A stretch of DNA of 64,000 nucleotides, from assembly GCA_905233135.1 (NCBI GenBank), contig CAJOCQ010000002.1:62001-126000 (forward strand), in the 5' to 3' direction. The notes below the pieces were generated by a model. The model ran no database searches. It was not told where the DNA came from and saw only the letters and a list, made by a program, of their open reading frames with translations. Source of the stretch: an uncultured Selenomonadaceae bacterium. Lineage in GTDB: Bacteria > Bacillota > Negativicutes > Selenomonadales > Selenomonadaceae. Every line of letters begins with the position of its first letter. Within the stretch, counting starts at the first letter, position 1. Made by a program: the position numbers and the translations under genes. This document shows, one piece after another, positions 52,276 to 60,970 of this stretch.

Positions 52276-52321
52276 TTGTTGAAAAATAATCTTGCGAGCG
52301 TTAAGAGAAGGAGTGACGCTG

Positions 52322-53509
52322 ATGATTCGTGTATTGATTGCTGACGATTCGGCGTTTATGCGGAAAGTCTTGTCCGATTTGTTCAACGGGCAAAGTGATT
52401 TTCAAGTTGCAGGTACAGCAGTCAACGGTGCAGATACTATTGAAAAAGTAAAAAAATTAAAACCGGATTTATTGACGCTCGACGTACAAATGCCGGTAAT
52501 GGACGGGCTGGAAGCATTGGCAATAATTATGGAAGAATGCCCGCTCCCTGTCGTAATGGTAAGCAGTATGACGCAAGCCGGTACCGACGCAACGATTAGA
52601 GCCCTTGCATTGGGCGCAGTCGATTTCGTCAGCAAGGCGGGCGGTCCAATTTCCAAAATCGATACAATAGCTAATGAAATTCTTGAAAAATGCAGGGAAG
52701 CCGCGCAAGCGCACGCCTCAAAAATCAGACTTTCGCCTGCAGATTCAAAGCCGCTGATTTTTACCCCAAAAAAGGAAAAAGAACCTGACCTTCCTGCTAC
52801 TCGCCGAATTGAATTTAAACGCAGAAATACAGGATTTGTACCGGGACAAAAACCAACAATTACAAAAATTCCAACTGCTGCAACTCCCGTAACGCCTGCT
52901 AAACCTATTCCAAATTTGACATCGAATGCTTTAAGTAATAAAAAATTGGTAGCTATCGGTACTTCAACCGGCGGTCCGCAAGCATTGCAAACTGTTATAA
53001 CGCGCTTGCCGGGTAATTTGCCTTGCGGCGTTGTTGTCGTTCAACATATGCCCGCAGGTTTCACAAAGTCTCTTGCTGACAGATTAAATTCTATCAGCGA
53101 AATTGCCGTTAAAGAAGCCGAAAATGATGAAGTCATAAAAGCCGGACAAGTTTATATTGCGCCCGGTAATTTTCATATGCGCGTTGTTCCTGCCGCAGGC
53201 GGAGCAAGAAAAATCGCTTTAAGTCAAGAGCCGCCCGTCGGTAACCACCGCCCCGCCGTTAATGTTATGTTTGATTCTGTTGCAAATATCGGCAAAGATT
53301 TAGTTTCTGTTATTATGACGGGTATGGGTTGCGACGGCTGCGAAGGTATGAAAAAAATTAAAGCAAACGGCGGTTATTCTATCGCGCAGGACGAGTCAAG
53401 TTGCGTTGTTTACGGTATGCCAAAAGCCGTTGTTGACGCGGGACTCGCCGACGAAATTAAACCACTTACCAAAATTGCGGAGGCTATCGTTGAAGCTGTT
53501 CGACGTTAA
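52322..53509 (+). CDS. cheB: Chemotaxis methylesterase CheB
   Basis: Removes methyl groups from chemoreceptors when phosphorylated by CheA, 395 aa. Receiver domain: Asp8, Asp9 and phospho-acceptor Asp54 (LLTLDVQMPVMDG). A Lys/Pro/Thr-rich linker of about 60 residues follows. The esterase domain has GTSTGGPQALQ (Ser), VVVQHMPAGFTKSLADR (His) and MTGMGCDGCEGM (Asp). ATG at 52322 follows GAAGGAGTGA. It is the first gene of the plus-strand chemotaxis operon. No cheR is seen in this window. Confidence 0.97.
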   Translation: MIRVLIADDSAFMRKVLSDLFNGQSDFQVAGTAVNGADTIEKVKKLKPDLLTLDVQMPVMDGLEALAIIMEECPLPVVMVSSMTQAGTDATIRALALGAVDFVSKAGGPISKIDTIANEILEKCREAAQAHASKIRLSPADSKPLIFTPKKEKEPDLPATRRIEFKRRNTGFVPGQKPTITKIPTAATPVTPAKPIPNLTSNALSNKKLVAIGTSTGGPQALQTVITRLPGNLPCGVVVVQHMPAGFTKSLADRLNSISEIAVKEAENDEVIKAGQVYIAPGNFHMRVVPAAGGARKIALSQEPPVGNHRPAVNVMFDSVANIGKDLVSVIMTGMGCDGCEGMKKIKANGGYSIAQDESSCVVYGMPKAVVDAGLADEIKPLTKIAEAIVEAVRR

Positions 53510-53516
53510 AATATGT

Positions 53517-53590
53517 TTTAGGTCTTTGGGTTGCAGAGTTCGGACTTTTTTTCTGTAACCTATAGCCCTGTAGCCTATAACCTAAACGGG
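53517..53590. repeat. Short-word hairpin between cheB and cheA
   Basis: TTTAGGT (left) pairs with ACCTAAA (right), and GGTTGCAGA pairs with TCTGTAACC with one G-U. The right arm repeats CCTATAG, CCTGTAG and CCTATAA. The cheA Shine-Dalgarno sequence follows immediately, so the structure could influence the CheB:CheA ratio. Confidence 0.75.
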
Positions 53591-53600
53591 AGGAATATGA

Positions 53601-55733
53601 ATGGAAACTAATCAATACATGGAAATGTTTCTGGATGAATCACATGAACATTTGCAATCGCTTAATGACGGTTTACTCGGCTTGGAGGACAACGCCGAAG
53701 ATTTATCTATTTTAAATGAAATATTCCGCAATGCACATACTTTAAAAGGTATGTCTGCAACTATGGGATATAATAAAATCGCCGAATTAACGCACGAAAT
53801 GGAAGACGTACTCGACGCCCTCCGTAAAGAGCAACTCAAAGTTACTGAAGATATTATCAATACGCTTTTTAAATGCCTTGATTCACTCGAACAAATGATT
53901 GACAACGTAGGCAACGGCGACCCCGAAGATTTAATTGACGTTTCAGATTTAGTTAAAAAATTGTCTTCTATTTTAAGAGGCGAAGCAGCTCCCGCACCTG
54001 CGGCGGCAGCTCCTGCAACTGCGGCTCCTGCAGCGGCAGAGGCAGCTCCTGCGGCGGCGGCAAATGATATTCTTGACGATTTAACTGAAACCGAAAAAAA
54101 TGTTATTCGCCAAGCAAAATCAAGCGGTATGCGCGGCTTTCATATTACCGTTACACTTTCAAGCTCCTGCCTTTTGAAATCTGCGCGTTCCTATATGGTT
54201 ATGAATGCGTTGGACGAAGTCGGCGAAGTTTTGCGCTCCATTCCCGGCGCGGAAGATTTGGAACAGGAAAAATTTGAAAATTCTTTTGAAGTAATTATGG
54301 TTTCTGACGGCGAAGAAGCCGCAATTCAAGAAGCAGTTACAAATGTTTCAGAAGTAGAAAAAGCAGACGTGGAAATTATTGACCCCGATGCTCCAAAGGC
54401 GGTTCCTGCTCCTGCACCCGCAGCAGCGGCGGCTCCTGCACCTGCCGCGCCCGCTCCCGCAGCGGCGGCTCCCGCAGCTCCTGCCGCGCCCGCAAATGCT
54501 CCCGCTCCCAAACCTGCCGCTAAACCTGCCGCAAATGCTCCCGCAGCAGCCGCAGGCGGTGGCGCAGCCGGGCAGAAAAAAAGTCATGCAAGCCAATCTG
54601 TCCGCGTCGATATTGATAAACTTGATACGCTTATGAATCTTATGGGCGAATTGGTTATTAATAAAGTTCGCCTTGAACAAATCGGGCAAACGCACAGACT
54701 TTCCGAACTTACTGAAACTCTCGAACAAATGGACAGAGTTACTACCGACCTTCAAAATATCGTTATGAAAGTCCGCATGGTTCCCGTAAGCCAAGTTTTC
54801 AACCGTTTCCCGCGTATGGTTCGTGATATTACAAAAGAACTTAATAAAGAAATTAACTTGACTATCGAAGGTGAAGAAACAGAGCTTGACCGTACCGTTA
54901 TTGACGAAATCGGCGACCCTATAATGCACCTTTTGAGAAATTCACTGGATCACGGCGTTGAAATGCCTGATGAGCGTGTTGCAAAAGGCAAGCCGCGTGT
55001 TGGTGAAGTAGGACTTATTGCGCGTCACGAAGGTAACAATGTTGTTATTATGGTTACTGACGACGGCAAAGGTATTGACCCTGATAAAATTCGTAAAAAA
55101 GCAGTCGAAAAAGGCTTGTATTCTCAAGACGAAGTTGACAAAATGGAAGACGCTGACGCCGTTAGAATTATTTTCTTGCCGGGCTTTTCAACTGCAGAAA
55201 AAATTTCAGATATTTCCGGGCGCGGCGTCGGTATGGACGTTGTACGCTCCAAGATAGAATCTTTAAGCGGGCATGTTGACGTTGAAACGCACGTAAACGA
55301 AGGCTCCGTTTTCAAAATTAAATTGCCGCTTACCTTAGCAATTATTCAAGCTATGATGGTGCGCGTACAAGACGAAATGTACGCAATTCCGCTTGGCTCA
55401 ATCGACAGCACTATTAATATTCAACTTGACGATATTAAAACCGTTCAAAACCGCGAAGTTATTGTTTTGCGCGGCGAAATTATTCCTATTATAAGAATGG
55501 AACAAAATTTACTTGTTCCGCACGTCAAAGATTCAGATGAAATTTTTGTCGTCGTTGTACACGCGGGCGAAGCAAAAGCCGGCTTGGTTGTTGACAGACT
55601 TATCGGACAACAAGAAATTGTTATTAAGACGCTCGGCAATCTGTTTCAAGGGCTTAAAATGTTCTCGGGCGCAACGGTTATGGGCGACGGGCGCATTGCT
55701 TTAATTTTGGACGTAGCGACGATTTTACAATAA
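53601..55733 (+). CDS. cheA: Chemotaxis histidine kinase CheA
   Basis: Receptor-controlled kinase that phosphorylates CheY and CheB, 710 aa. The P1 domain has the phosphorylated His46 (FRNAHTLKGMSATMGY). Two Ala/Pro-rich linkers (about residues 130-155 and 265-330) flank the P2 domain that binds CheY. P3 dimerisation follows, then P4 ATPase motifs (HLLRNSLDHGVEMP, VTDDGKGIDPDK, FSTAEKISDISGRGVGMDVV) and the P5 CheW-like domain. It starts at ATG after GGGAGGAA. The second linker is almost entirely Ala, Pro and Asn. Confidence 0.97.
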   Translation: METNQYMEMFLDESHEHLQSLNDGLLGLEDNAEDLSILNEIFRNAHTLKGMSATMGYNKIAELTHEMEDVLDALRKEQLKVTEDIINTLFKCLDSLEQMIDNVGNGDPEDLIDVSDLVKKLSSILRGEAAPAPAAAAPATAAPAAAEAAPAAAANDILDDLTETEKNVIRQAKSSGMRGFHITVTLSSSCLLKSARSYMVMNALDEVGEVLRSIPGAEDLEQEKFENSFEVIMVSDGEEAAIQEAVTNVSEVEKADVEIIDPDAPKAVPAPAPAAAAAPAPAAPAPAAAAPAAPAAPANAPAPKPAAKPAANAPAAAAGGGAAGQKKSHASQSVRVDIDKLDTLMNLMGELVINKVRLEQIGQTHRLSELTETLEQMDRVTTDLQNIVMKVRMVPVSQVFNRFPRMVRDITKELNKEINLTIEGEETELDRTVIDEIGDPIMHLLRNSLDHGVEMPDERVAKGKPRVGEVGLIARHEGNNVVIMVTDDGKGIDPDKIRKKAVEKGLYSQDEVDKMEDADAVRIIFLPGFSTAEKISDISGRGVGMDVVRSKIESLSGHVDVETHVNEGSVFKIKLPLTLAIIQAMMVRVQDEMYAIPLGSIDSTINIQLDDIKTVQNREVIVLRGEIIPIIRMEQNLLVPHVKDSDEIFVVVVHAGEAKAGLVVDRLIGQQEIVIKTLGNLFQGLKMFSGATVMGDGRIALILDVATILQ

Positions 55734-55764
55734 AAGCCGCGTGAAAAGGGAGTGAGTATAAACT

Positions 55765-56241
55765 ATGGCTAAAGAAGTTTTAACCAATGATTTGGGCGAA
55801 GATATAAGCATGGGCGAAGGTATTCAAGTTGTTGCTTTCAAATTGCGCGACGAAGAATACGGCGTAAATATTTTCCAAGTGCAGGAAATTCGTAACCTCG
55901 TAGATATTACGCGCGTGCCGTTTTCTGCAAGCTATATTAAAGGCGTTATCAATTTGCGCGGCTCAGTTTTGCCGGTTATCGATTTGAAAAAGCGTCTCGG
56001 CTTGGAACCTACGCCCTATACAGATAAAACGCGCATTGTTACTGTTAAAGTCGGCGATTTGCCCGTTGGTATGCTCGTCGATTCTGTTACTGAAGTTTTA
56101 ACGATTCGTTCAAAACTTGTCGATACAAAAAAAGCTATTAACGACAAAGATATTGGCAAATTCTTAAGCGGTATCGGCAATATGGACGGGCGTTTGGTTA
56201 TTATGTTGAACTTAGAAGAAATTGTCGGCTTACCCGGTTGA
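55765..56241 (+). CDS. cheW: Chemotaxis coupling protein CheW
   Basis: Links CheA to chemoreceptors, 158 aa. Family stretches: VVAFKLRDEEYGVNIFQVQE, YIKGVINLRGSVLPVIDLKK and VGMLVDSVTEVLTIRS. It starts at ATG after GGGAGTGA, 31 bp after cheA. Confidence 0.96.
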   Translation: MAKEVLTNDLGEDISMGEGIQVVAFKLRDEEYGVNIFQVQEIRNLVDITRVPFSASYIKGVINLRGSVLPVIDLKKRLGLEPTPYTDKTRIVTVKVGDLPVGMLVDSVTEVLTIRSKLVDTKKAINDKDIGKFLSGIGNMDGRLVIMLNLEEIVGLPG

Positions 56242-56242
56242 T

Positions 56243-56322
56243 AAGGGATACAGTGTTCAAGGGATATAGGGAACCAGTGAAAATCACTATTCCCTATTTT
56301 CTGGAACATTGGAACCCTTTAA
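56243..56322. repeat. Short-word hairpin between cheW and cheC
   Basis: ATAGGGAA followed by AGTGA pairs with TCACT followed by TTCCCTAT, with an AAA loop. Outer words GGGATACAG and GTTCAAGGG face GGAACATTGGAACCC. It begins 2 bp after the cheW stop and ends just before the cheC ribosome site. Confidence 0.8.
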
Positions 56323-56346
56323 AAGCGACTGAAAGGAGCTTTTTTA

Positions 56347-56961
56347 ATGAAGGATGAATTTGACCTTTCTCCGTTGCAGCTGGATGCTTTGAGGGAAATA
56401 GGAAATATAGGCGCGGGAAATTCTGCAACGGCACTTTCTCAAATTATTAACAAAAAAATTGATATGAACGTCCCAAAAGTAGCATTCGTACCGATTGAAG
56501 CAGTGCCTGATTTGGTAGGCGGCCCCGATGTTATTGTTGTCGGAATTTTCCTGCGCGTATACGGCAAAGCCCCAAGTAATATTTTGTTTCTTATGCCGCA
56601 AAAAAGCGCGTTCTATTTGGTAGATACATTGCTCGGCAAAGAAAAAGGCACTACACAAAGTTTTGACGCTATGGACGAATCAGCCTTAAAAGAAATTGGC
56701 AACATTCTTTCAGGCGCGTATTTGAACGCCTTTTTTAACTTTACGCATATTTCAATGTTGCCTTCAATCCCCGCAATGGCAATGGATATGGCGGGCGCAA
56801 TTTTAAATGTTGTACTCGTACAGCTCGGGCAAATGGGCGATAAAGCTATGGTTATTGAAACAGAATTTTTATCAGAAGAAGAAGGAATTAACGGGCACTT
56901 TTTCTTGGTACCGGATCCCGGTTCTTTGGGGACGTTAGTAAAAGCAGTAGGAGTTGAATGA
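56347..56961 (+). CDS. cheC: CheY-P phosphatase CheC
   Basis: Chemotaxis adaptation protein, 204 aa. Two E-x3-N active sites: LREIGNIGAGNSATALS near residue 16 and LKEIGNILSGAYLNAF near residue 115. It works with CheD, whose gene follows directly. It starts at ATG after GAAAGGAG. Confidence 0.95.
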   Translation: MKDEFDLSPLQLDALREIGNIGAGNSATALSQIINKKIDMNVPKVAFVPIEAVPDLVGGPDVIVVGIFLRVYGKAPSNILFLMPQKSAFYLVDTLLGKEKGTTQSFDAMDESALKEIGNILSGAYLNAFFNFTHISMLPSIPAMAMDMAGAILNVVLVQLGQMGDKAMVIETEFLSEEEGINGHFFLVPDPGSLGTLVKAVGVE

Positions 56962-56962
56962 T

Positions 56963-57448
56963 ATGGCAGCCCTTATAAAAGTCGGCATGGCTGACTACAA
57001 GGTCGGGCGCGGACCGTCCACTCTTATCAGCTATGGGTTGGGGTCGTGTATAGGCGTTTCGCTGTACGACCCTCAAACAAAAATAGGCGGGTTGTTGCAT
57101 ATTATGCTCCCTGACAGCACGCAAGCCAGAGCCAGCGATAATCCCGCAAAATTCGCAGATACAGGTATTCCCTTAATGTTGAATGACGTTATAGCGTTGG
57201 GCGCGTCAAAAAGCCGCCTCGTCGCAAAATTGGCGGGCGGTGCGCAAATGTTCGCTTTCGCTAATGCTACTGATATTATGCGCGTCGGCAACAGAAATGC
57301 TGAAGCCGTGAAAAACATTCTGCGCCGCAATGGTATTCGCGTCATTGCCGAAGATACAGGCGGCAACTACGGGCGCACTGTTCAAATTGATTTGGATACA
57401 GGCGTTTATAAAGTTAAAACCATCGACAGAGGCGAAAAAGATATTTAG
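56963..57448 (+). CDS. cheD: Chemoreceptor glutamine deamidase CheD
   Basis: Deamidates receptor glutamines and stimulates CheC, 161 aa. The catalytic Cys lies in SYGLGSCIGVSLYDPQTK and the His in LLHIMLPDST. ATG at 56963, one base after the cheC stop, fits the AGGAG at 9 nt; a TTG three codons upstream is too close to it. The TAG stop is followed by GCGTCAGG, a word seen in the 39-kb array. Confidence 0.95.
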   Translation: MAALIKVGMADYKVGRGPSTLISYGLGSCIGVSLYDPQTKIGGLLHIMLPDSTQARASDNPAKFADTGIPLMLNDVIALGASKSRLVAKLAGGAQMFAFANATDIMRVGNRNAEAVKNILRRNGIRVIAEDTGGNYGRTVQIDLDTGVYKVKTIDRGEKDI

Positions 57449-57499
57449 GCGTCAGGTAAAATTTTTGGTACTTGTTTACAAATTAAGTTTTTAAATTTA

Positions 57500-57560
57500 C
57501 TTTTCTTTTTCCTGCGCGGTTTTGCGTAGCAAAAGCGTGCTCTCTTGCAAAAAAGAAAAG
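57500..57560 (+). repeat. Rearranged fragment of the dispersed element
   Basis: CTTTTCTTTTT and AAAAAAGAAAAG arms, like the first hairpin of the element, enclose TCCTGCGCGGTTTTGCG and TAGCAAAAGCGTGCTCTC, which are internal hairpins of copies A and C. Further right, AAATCGCG-TCA-CGCGATTT (57596-57614) is a perfect hairpin. The rest of the 255-bp gap holds nothing recognisable. Confidence 0.7.
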
Positions 57561-57703
57561 TGCTTTTAACAGCAAGCTTAGCAGGAGACCCGCTGAAATC
57601 GCGTCACGCGATTTGTGCGCCGTCAAGAATTTTATTTTTTCCTTTGTAAACATACTCTAAAAAATATTTCCTAGCCCATCTTCCCTAAATCAGGTGATTT
57701 TCC

Positions 57704-58033
57704 GTGAACTTTTTTTTGACGGCGTTATTATTGGGCTTTGTCTCAATGATTATCGTACTAATTTCAGGATTAACAAGCGGCGTTGTAGGATTCGCCACGC
57801 TTGCAATAAGGGCGGTTTTTGCCTGCGCAATGACAAGCGCGGCTACTTATTTTATTATGATGCTTTTCGATTATTATGAGGAAATGCAGGCGAAAAAATT
57901 AAAGCAAGACGTTGAGGAAATTATTCAAGAAACGCCCGCCGAAAATGCAGAAAATGCCGAATCCCCGCCGCAACAGGAAACAGAAACTTTTCAACCAATG
58001 AGCGCGGAAAATTTGCCTAACGTTGGAAAATAA
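57704..58033 (+). CDS. Small membrane protein in the chemotaxis operon
   Basis: 109 aa of unknown function. Two hydrophobic segments (residues 3-25 and about 30-55), then a charged, Glu/Pro-rich cytosolic tail with a short coiled stretch (MQAKKLKQDVEEIIQE). GTG start after CAGGTGAT. The position between cheD and fliA matches a small conserved membrane gene in some Negativicutes operons, but I cannot name the family. Confidence 0.75.
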   Translation: MNFFLTALLLGFVSMIIVLISGLTSGVVGFATLAIRAVFACAMTSAATYFIMMLFDYYEEMQAKKLKQDVEEIIQETPAENAENAESPPQQETETFQPMSAENLPNVGK

Positions 58034-58084
58034 TTTTAGCGCAGATTTTTCGCCGCAATAAGCATGGAGCGGGTGGTGAATAAC

Positions 58085-58837
58085 ATGGAAAGTAAATCAG
58101 AAAAAATCAATGTAGCCGCTTTGTGGCAACAGTATTCTAAAAATAAAACTATCGAAGTAAGAAATAAACTTGCCGAACATTATTTGCCGCTCGTGCGAAT
58201 TGTCGGCGGGCGGCTTGCAATAAGCTTGCCGCCACATTTGGACAGAGACGACCTTTTGAGCAGCGGCTTTTTCGGCTTGCTGGACGCTATTGACCGTTTT
58301 GATATTTCAAGAAATATTAAATTTGAAACTTATGCAGGCGTAAGAATACGCGGCGCAATGATTGACTACCTGCGCTCCAAAGATTGGATTCCCGTTACTA
58401 TGCGCCAAAAAATTCGTAAATATGAACAAACTGTTTACCGCCTTGAAAATGAACTCGGGCGCAGTGCTACCGATAAAGAAGTTGCTGACGCGCTGGAAAT
58501 TTCAGTTGACGAATTGCAAATTTTGGTTGGGCAATGTAACGCCGCTACAGTCATTCCGCTTGAAGAATATCTGCAAACTGACAACGCGGAAACTGCCGCC
58601 GATAATAACCCCGCCGACGCAATGGAAATGCTTGAATTGAAAGATATGCTTGCTAAGGCGATTGACAAATTGGCGGAAAAGGAGCGCATGGTTATTTCTC
58701 TTTATTATTATGAAGAGCTTACTTTGAAAGAAATCAGCTTGATTTTGCATTTGAGCGAAGCGCGAATTTCTCAAATTCATACAAAAGCCGTTTTAAAAAT
58801 GCGAAATTTTTTAGCAAGAAATAAATCTATTTTATAG
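58085..58837 (+). CDS. fliA: Flagellar sigma factor, sigma-28 (FliA/SigD)
   Basis: Directs late flagellar gene transcription, 250 aa. Region 2 contains LPPHLDRDDLLSSGFFGLLD and YAGVRIRGAMIDYLRSKDW. Region 3 contains LGRSATDKEVADALEI. The region 4 helix-turn-helix is LTLKEISLILHLSEARISQI. ATG at 58085 follows GGTGGTGA; an ATG seven codons earlier has no ribosome site. Its TAG stop starts a short-word hairpin. Confidence 0.96.
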   Translation: MESKSEKINVAALWQQYSKNKTIEVRNKLAEHYLPLVRIVGGRLAISLPPHLDRDDLLSSGFFGLLDAIDRFDISRNIKFETYAGVRIRGAMIDYLRSKDWIPVTMRQKIRKYEQTVYRLENELGRSATDKEVADALEISVDELQILVGQCNAATVIPLEEYLQTDNAETAADNNPADAMEMLELKDMLAKAIDKLAEKERMVISLYYYEELTLKEISLILHLSEARISQIHTKAVLKMRNFLARNKSIL

Positions 58838-58920
58838 GGTTCCAAGGTTCCAGAGATTAGGGAATAGGGATTTGTAATTTTCACTTTATCCCTATTCCTT
58901 GGCTCCTTGGTTCCCTTAAT
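58835..58920. repeat. Short-word hairpin between fliA and fapA
   Basis: GGAATAGGGAT pairs perfectly with ATCCCTATTCC (11 bp). Outer arms GGGTTCCAAGG and CCTTGGTTCCC pair at 9 of 11. The left arm begins with the fliA TAG stop, and the right arm ends at the fapA ribosome site. Confidence 0.85.
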
Positions 58921-58938
58921 ATGAGAGGTGACGCAATA

Positions 58939-60597
58939 GTGGCAGACGCAAATTACCCGACGCTGGGCGGAATTGACGCCGGGTATAAATACGAATTTCG
59001 ACCGGACGGAGTTTATTTGACAATTTACCCGGTGGAAGATGAACTGCTTTTTGAACTTTCAGATATGCGCCAAATCTTGAGAGATTACGGCGTTTTAGAT
59101 TATGATGTTACTTTATTGGCGCGAACAGTGCGCGAAGCGTCAGGTCAACCCCAAAAAATTGCGGCACCTGTTGAAGTTACTGAAGAACAAATCAGCCGCT
59201 ATTCTCAAACTTCAACGCCGCTTGTAAGTGACGAATTGGAAGAATACGCCGCCATTGTTGTTGAAGTCAGCCGCGATAAAATGCGTGCGTCAGTCAAATT
59301 CGATACTAAGCGCGGCTCCAAACTCCCTACAGTTGATATGGTTATGGACGCCTTGAAAGAAAAAGGTATTGTTTACGGGATTGATGAAGAAGCTATTGAA
59401 GAAGGCGTTAAACATTTTTCAATTTTCATTGCGGCGGAAGGCGACCCGCCCGTTGCAGGCGAAAATGCTTATATTGACAGAAAATTTAATTTAGGCGTCA
59501 AAGGGCGTCCCGTTATGGACGAATATGACCGCGTCGATTATAAAAATTTAAATCTGTTCGTACTTGTTAAAGCAAATGATACTTTAGCAATCAGAATCCC
59601 GCAGACCAAAGGCACGCCCGGTAAAGATATTTACGGCGAAATTGTCCCCGCGCAAAACGGCAGACCCGTTCCAATGCCCAACGGCAAAAATACTATCGTG
59701 CTCGGCGAAAATCAACTCATTGCCGCAATTAACGGGCAAATTGTTGATACAGGTACAAAAATCAGCGTTGACCCGAAATTGGTTATAAAAGGTTCAATCG
59801 GCGTAGGCACGGGTGATATTGAATTTGACGGCGGCGTGACTATCGGCGGCGATGTCAAGCAAGGTTTTTCTGTCAAGGCAACGGGCGACGTTGAAATTAA
59901 AGGCAGCGTAAACGGCGGCGAAGTCGAAGGGCGCAATGTCATTATCAGCGGCGGCGTTACGGGCGCGAATCGTTGTAAAGTTCAAGCTCAACAAGATGTG
60001 CGCGTTGCATTTGCCGAAAATGCCGTTATCGAGGCGGGCAAAGATATTTATATTGCTGACGTTGCGCTCCATTCTACACTTCGCGCAGGTAAAAGAATCG
60101 TCGTCGAAGGCAAGCACGGGCAAATTATGGGCGGCTTGGCAGTTTCGGGCGAAGAAGTTCAAGCAAAAGTTATCGGCAATGAAGCCTACGTTATCACAAG
60201 AATTTCTGTTGGCGTTGACCCTAACCTCCAACGCGAATATCATAACGTTTGCAAAAGTTACAAGGAAGGCAAGAAACGCCTTTTGCACATTACGCAAACT
60301 TTGAATACACTTTCAAAAATAGATATGAGCAGCTTACCTAAAGAAAGACTCGACAAACTTAACGCCTTGACGCGCTCTCAATTTCCTATAGCAGGACAAC
60401 TTAAACGCGACGAAAAAAGAATTTTGGAGCTTGAAGATTTGCTCGGCGATATGAAACACGGCAGGGTGCGCGTTGACGATATTTTATATCCCGGCGTGCG
60501 ACTTTCAATAAATTCAATCGTTAAAAGCATTCAGGAAGAATATCACCATTGCACAATGCTTTTGGAAGACGGGCAAATAGTTTTGGGGCAATATTAG
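58939..60597 (+). CDS. FapA (DUF342) family protein
   Basis: 552 aa. An N-terminal domain is followed by a right-handed beta-helix with repeated glycine turns (VIKGSIGVGTGDIEFDGGVT, GGDVKQGFSVKATGDVEIKG) and a C-terminal coiled coil (about residues 430-530). FapA proteins are common in flagellar operons of Bacillota; a link to polar flagella or surface structure has been proposed, but the role is uncertain. GTG start after GAGGTGA; an ATG six codons earlier overlaps that site. Confidence 0.88.
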   Translation: MADANYPTLGGIDAGYKYEFRPDGVYLTIYPVEDELLFELSDMRQILRDYGVLDYDVTLLARTVREASGQPQKIAAPVEVTEEQISRYSQTSTPLVSDELEEYAAIVVEVSRDKMRASVKFDTKRGSKLPTVDMVMDALKEKGIVYGIDEEAIEEGVKHFSIFIAAEGDPPVAGENAYIDRKFNLGVKGRPVMDEYDRVDYKNLNLFVLVKANDTLAIRIPQTKGTPGKDIYGEIVPAQNGRPVPMPNGKNTIVLGENQLIAAINGQIVDTGTKISVDPKLVIKGSIGVGTGDIEFDGGVTIGGDVKQGFSVKATGDVEIKGSVNGGEVEGRNVIISGGVTGANRCKVQAQQDVRVAFAENAVIEAGKDIYIADVALHSTLRAGKRIVVEGKHGQIMGGLAVSGEEVQAKVIGNEAYVITRISVGVDPNLQREYHNVCKSYKEGKKRLLHITQTLNTLSKIDMSSLPKERLDKLNALTRSQFPIAGQLKRDEKRILELEDLLGDMKHGRVRVDDILYPGVRLSINSIVKSIQEEYHHCTMLLEDGQIVLGQY

Positions 60598-60615
60598 CGA
60601 CATAAAATTTTGCTG

Positions 60616-60921
60616 GAAAAAAGGCGGCAAGCGTGACGCGCAGCCGCCCTGCTCTCGCGAAGAGAGCACGCTTTTGCTACGCAAAACCGCGCAGGACGCG
60701 CGGCAAATTTTTATTGCTACGCTTATAATTGTAACTCGTCAATGCTTGTAATACGCCCGTCTCTCAGCCGCAGCGCGCGGTAATCTTGGAGCGTAGGAAA
60801 AAGTTGAGGCCCCAAAGGGGGCCACCAGTTATTAAGAGCGTCCAGAACCCGAGCGGCACTGACGGGCGAAAAGTTTTTTTCTTTTAGGCGGCTTTTCTTT
60901 TTTTTCAAAAAAAGAAAAACC
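60616..60921 (-). repeat. Dispersed structured element, copy C (full length)
   Basis: Inverted relative to copy A and about 80% identical by eye over about 300 bp. It keeps all hairpins: GGTTTTTC...GAAAAGCC (with a U-G pair where copies A and B have other bases), CGCCCGTC (minus strand of 60861-60868) with GACGGGCG (60754-60761), GGCCCC hairpin, CCGCGC-GTCCT-GCGCGG, TTTTGC-GTA-GCAAAA, and the GGCGGC...GCCGCC end with six or more T. It fills most of the 373-bp gap after fapA. Confidence 0.85.
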
Positions 60922-60970
60922 GTGTTAAAAATTAATAAAAAAAATATACTTGCGGAAGGAGTGAAACAAA

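Noticed and set aside
54326-54636. Ala/Gly- and Pro/Leu-rich frames in cheA
   Set aside because: Shadow frames of the Ala/Pro linker.
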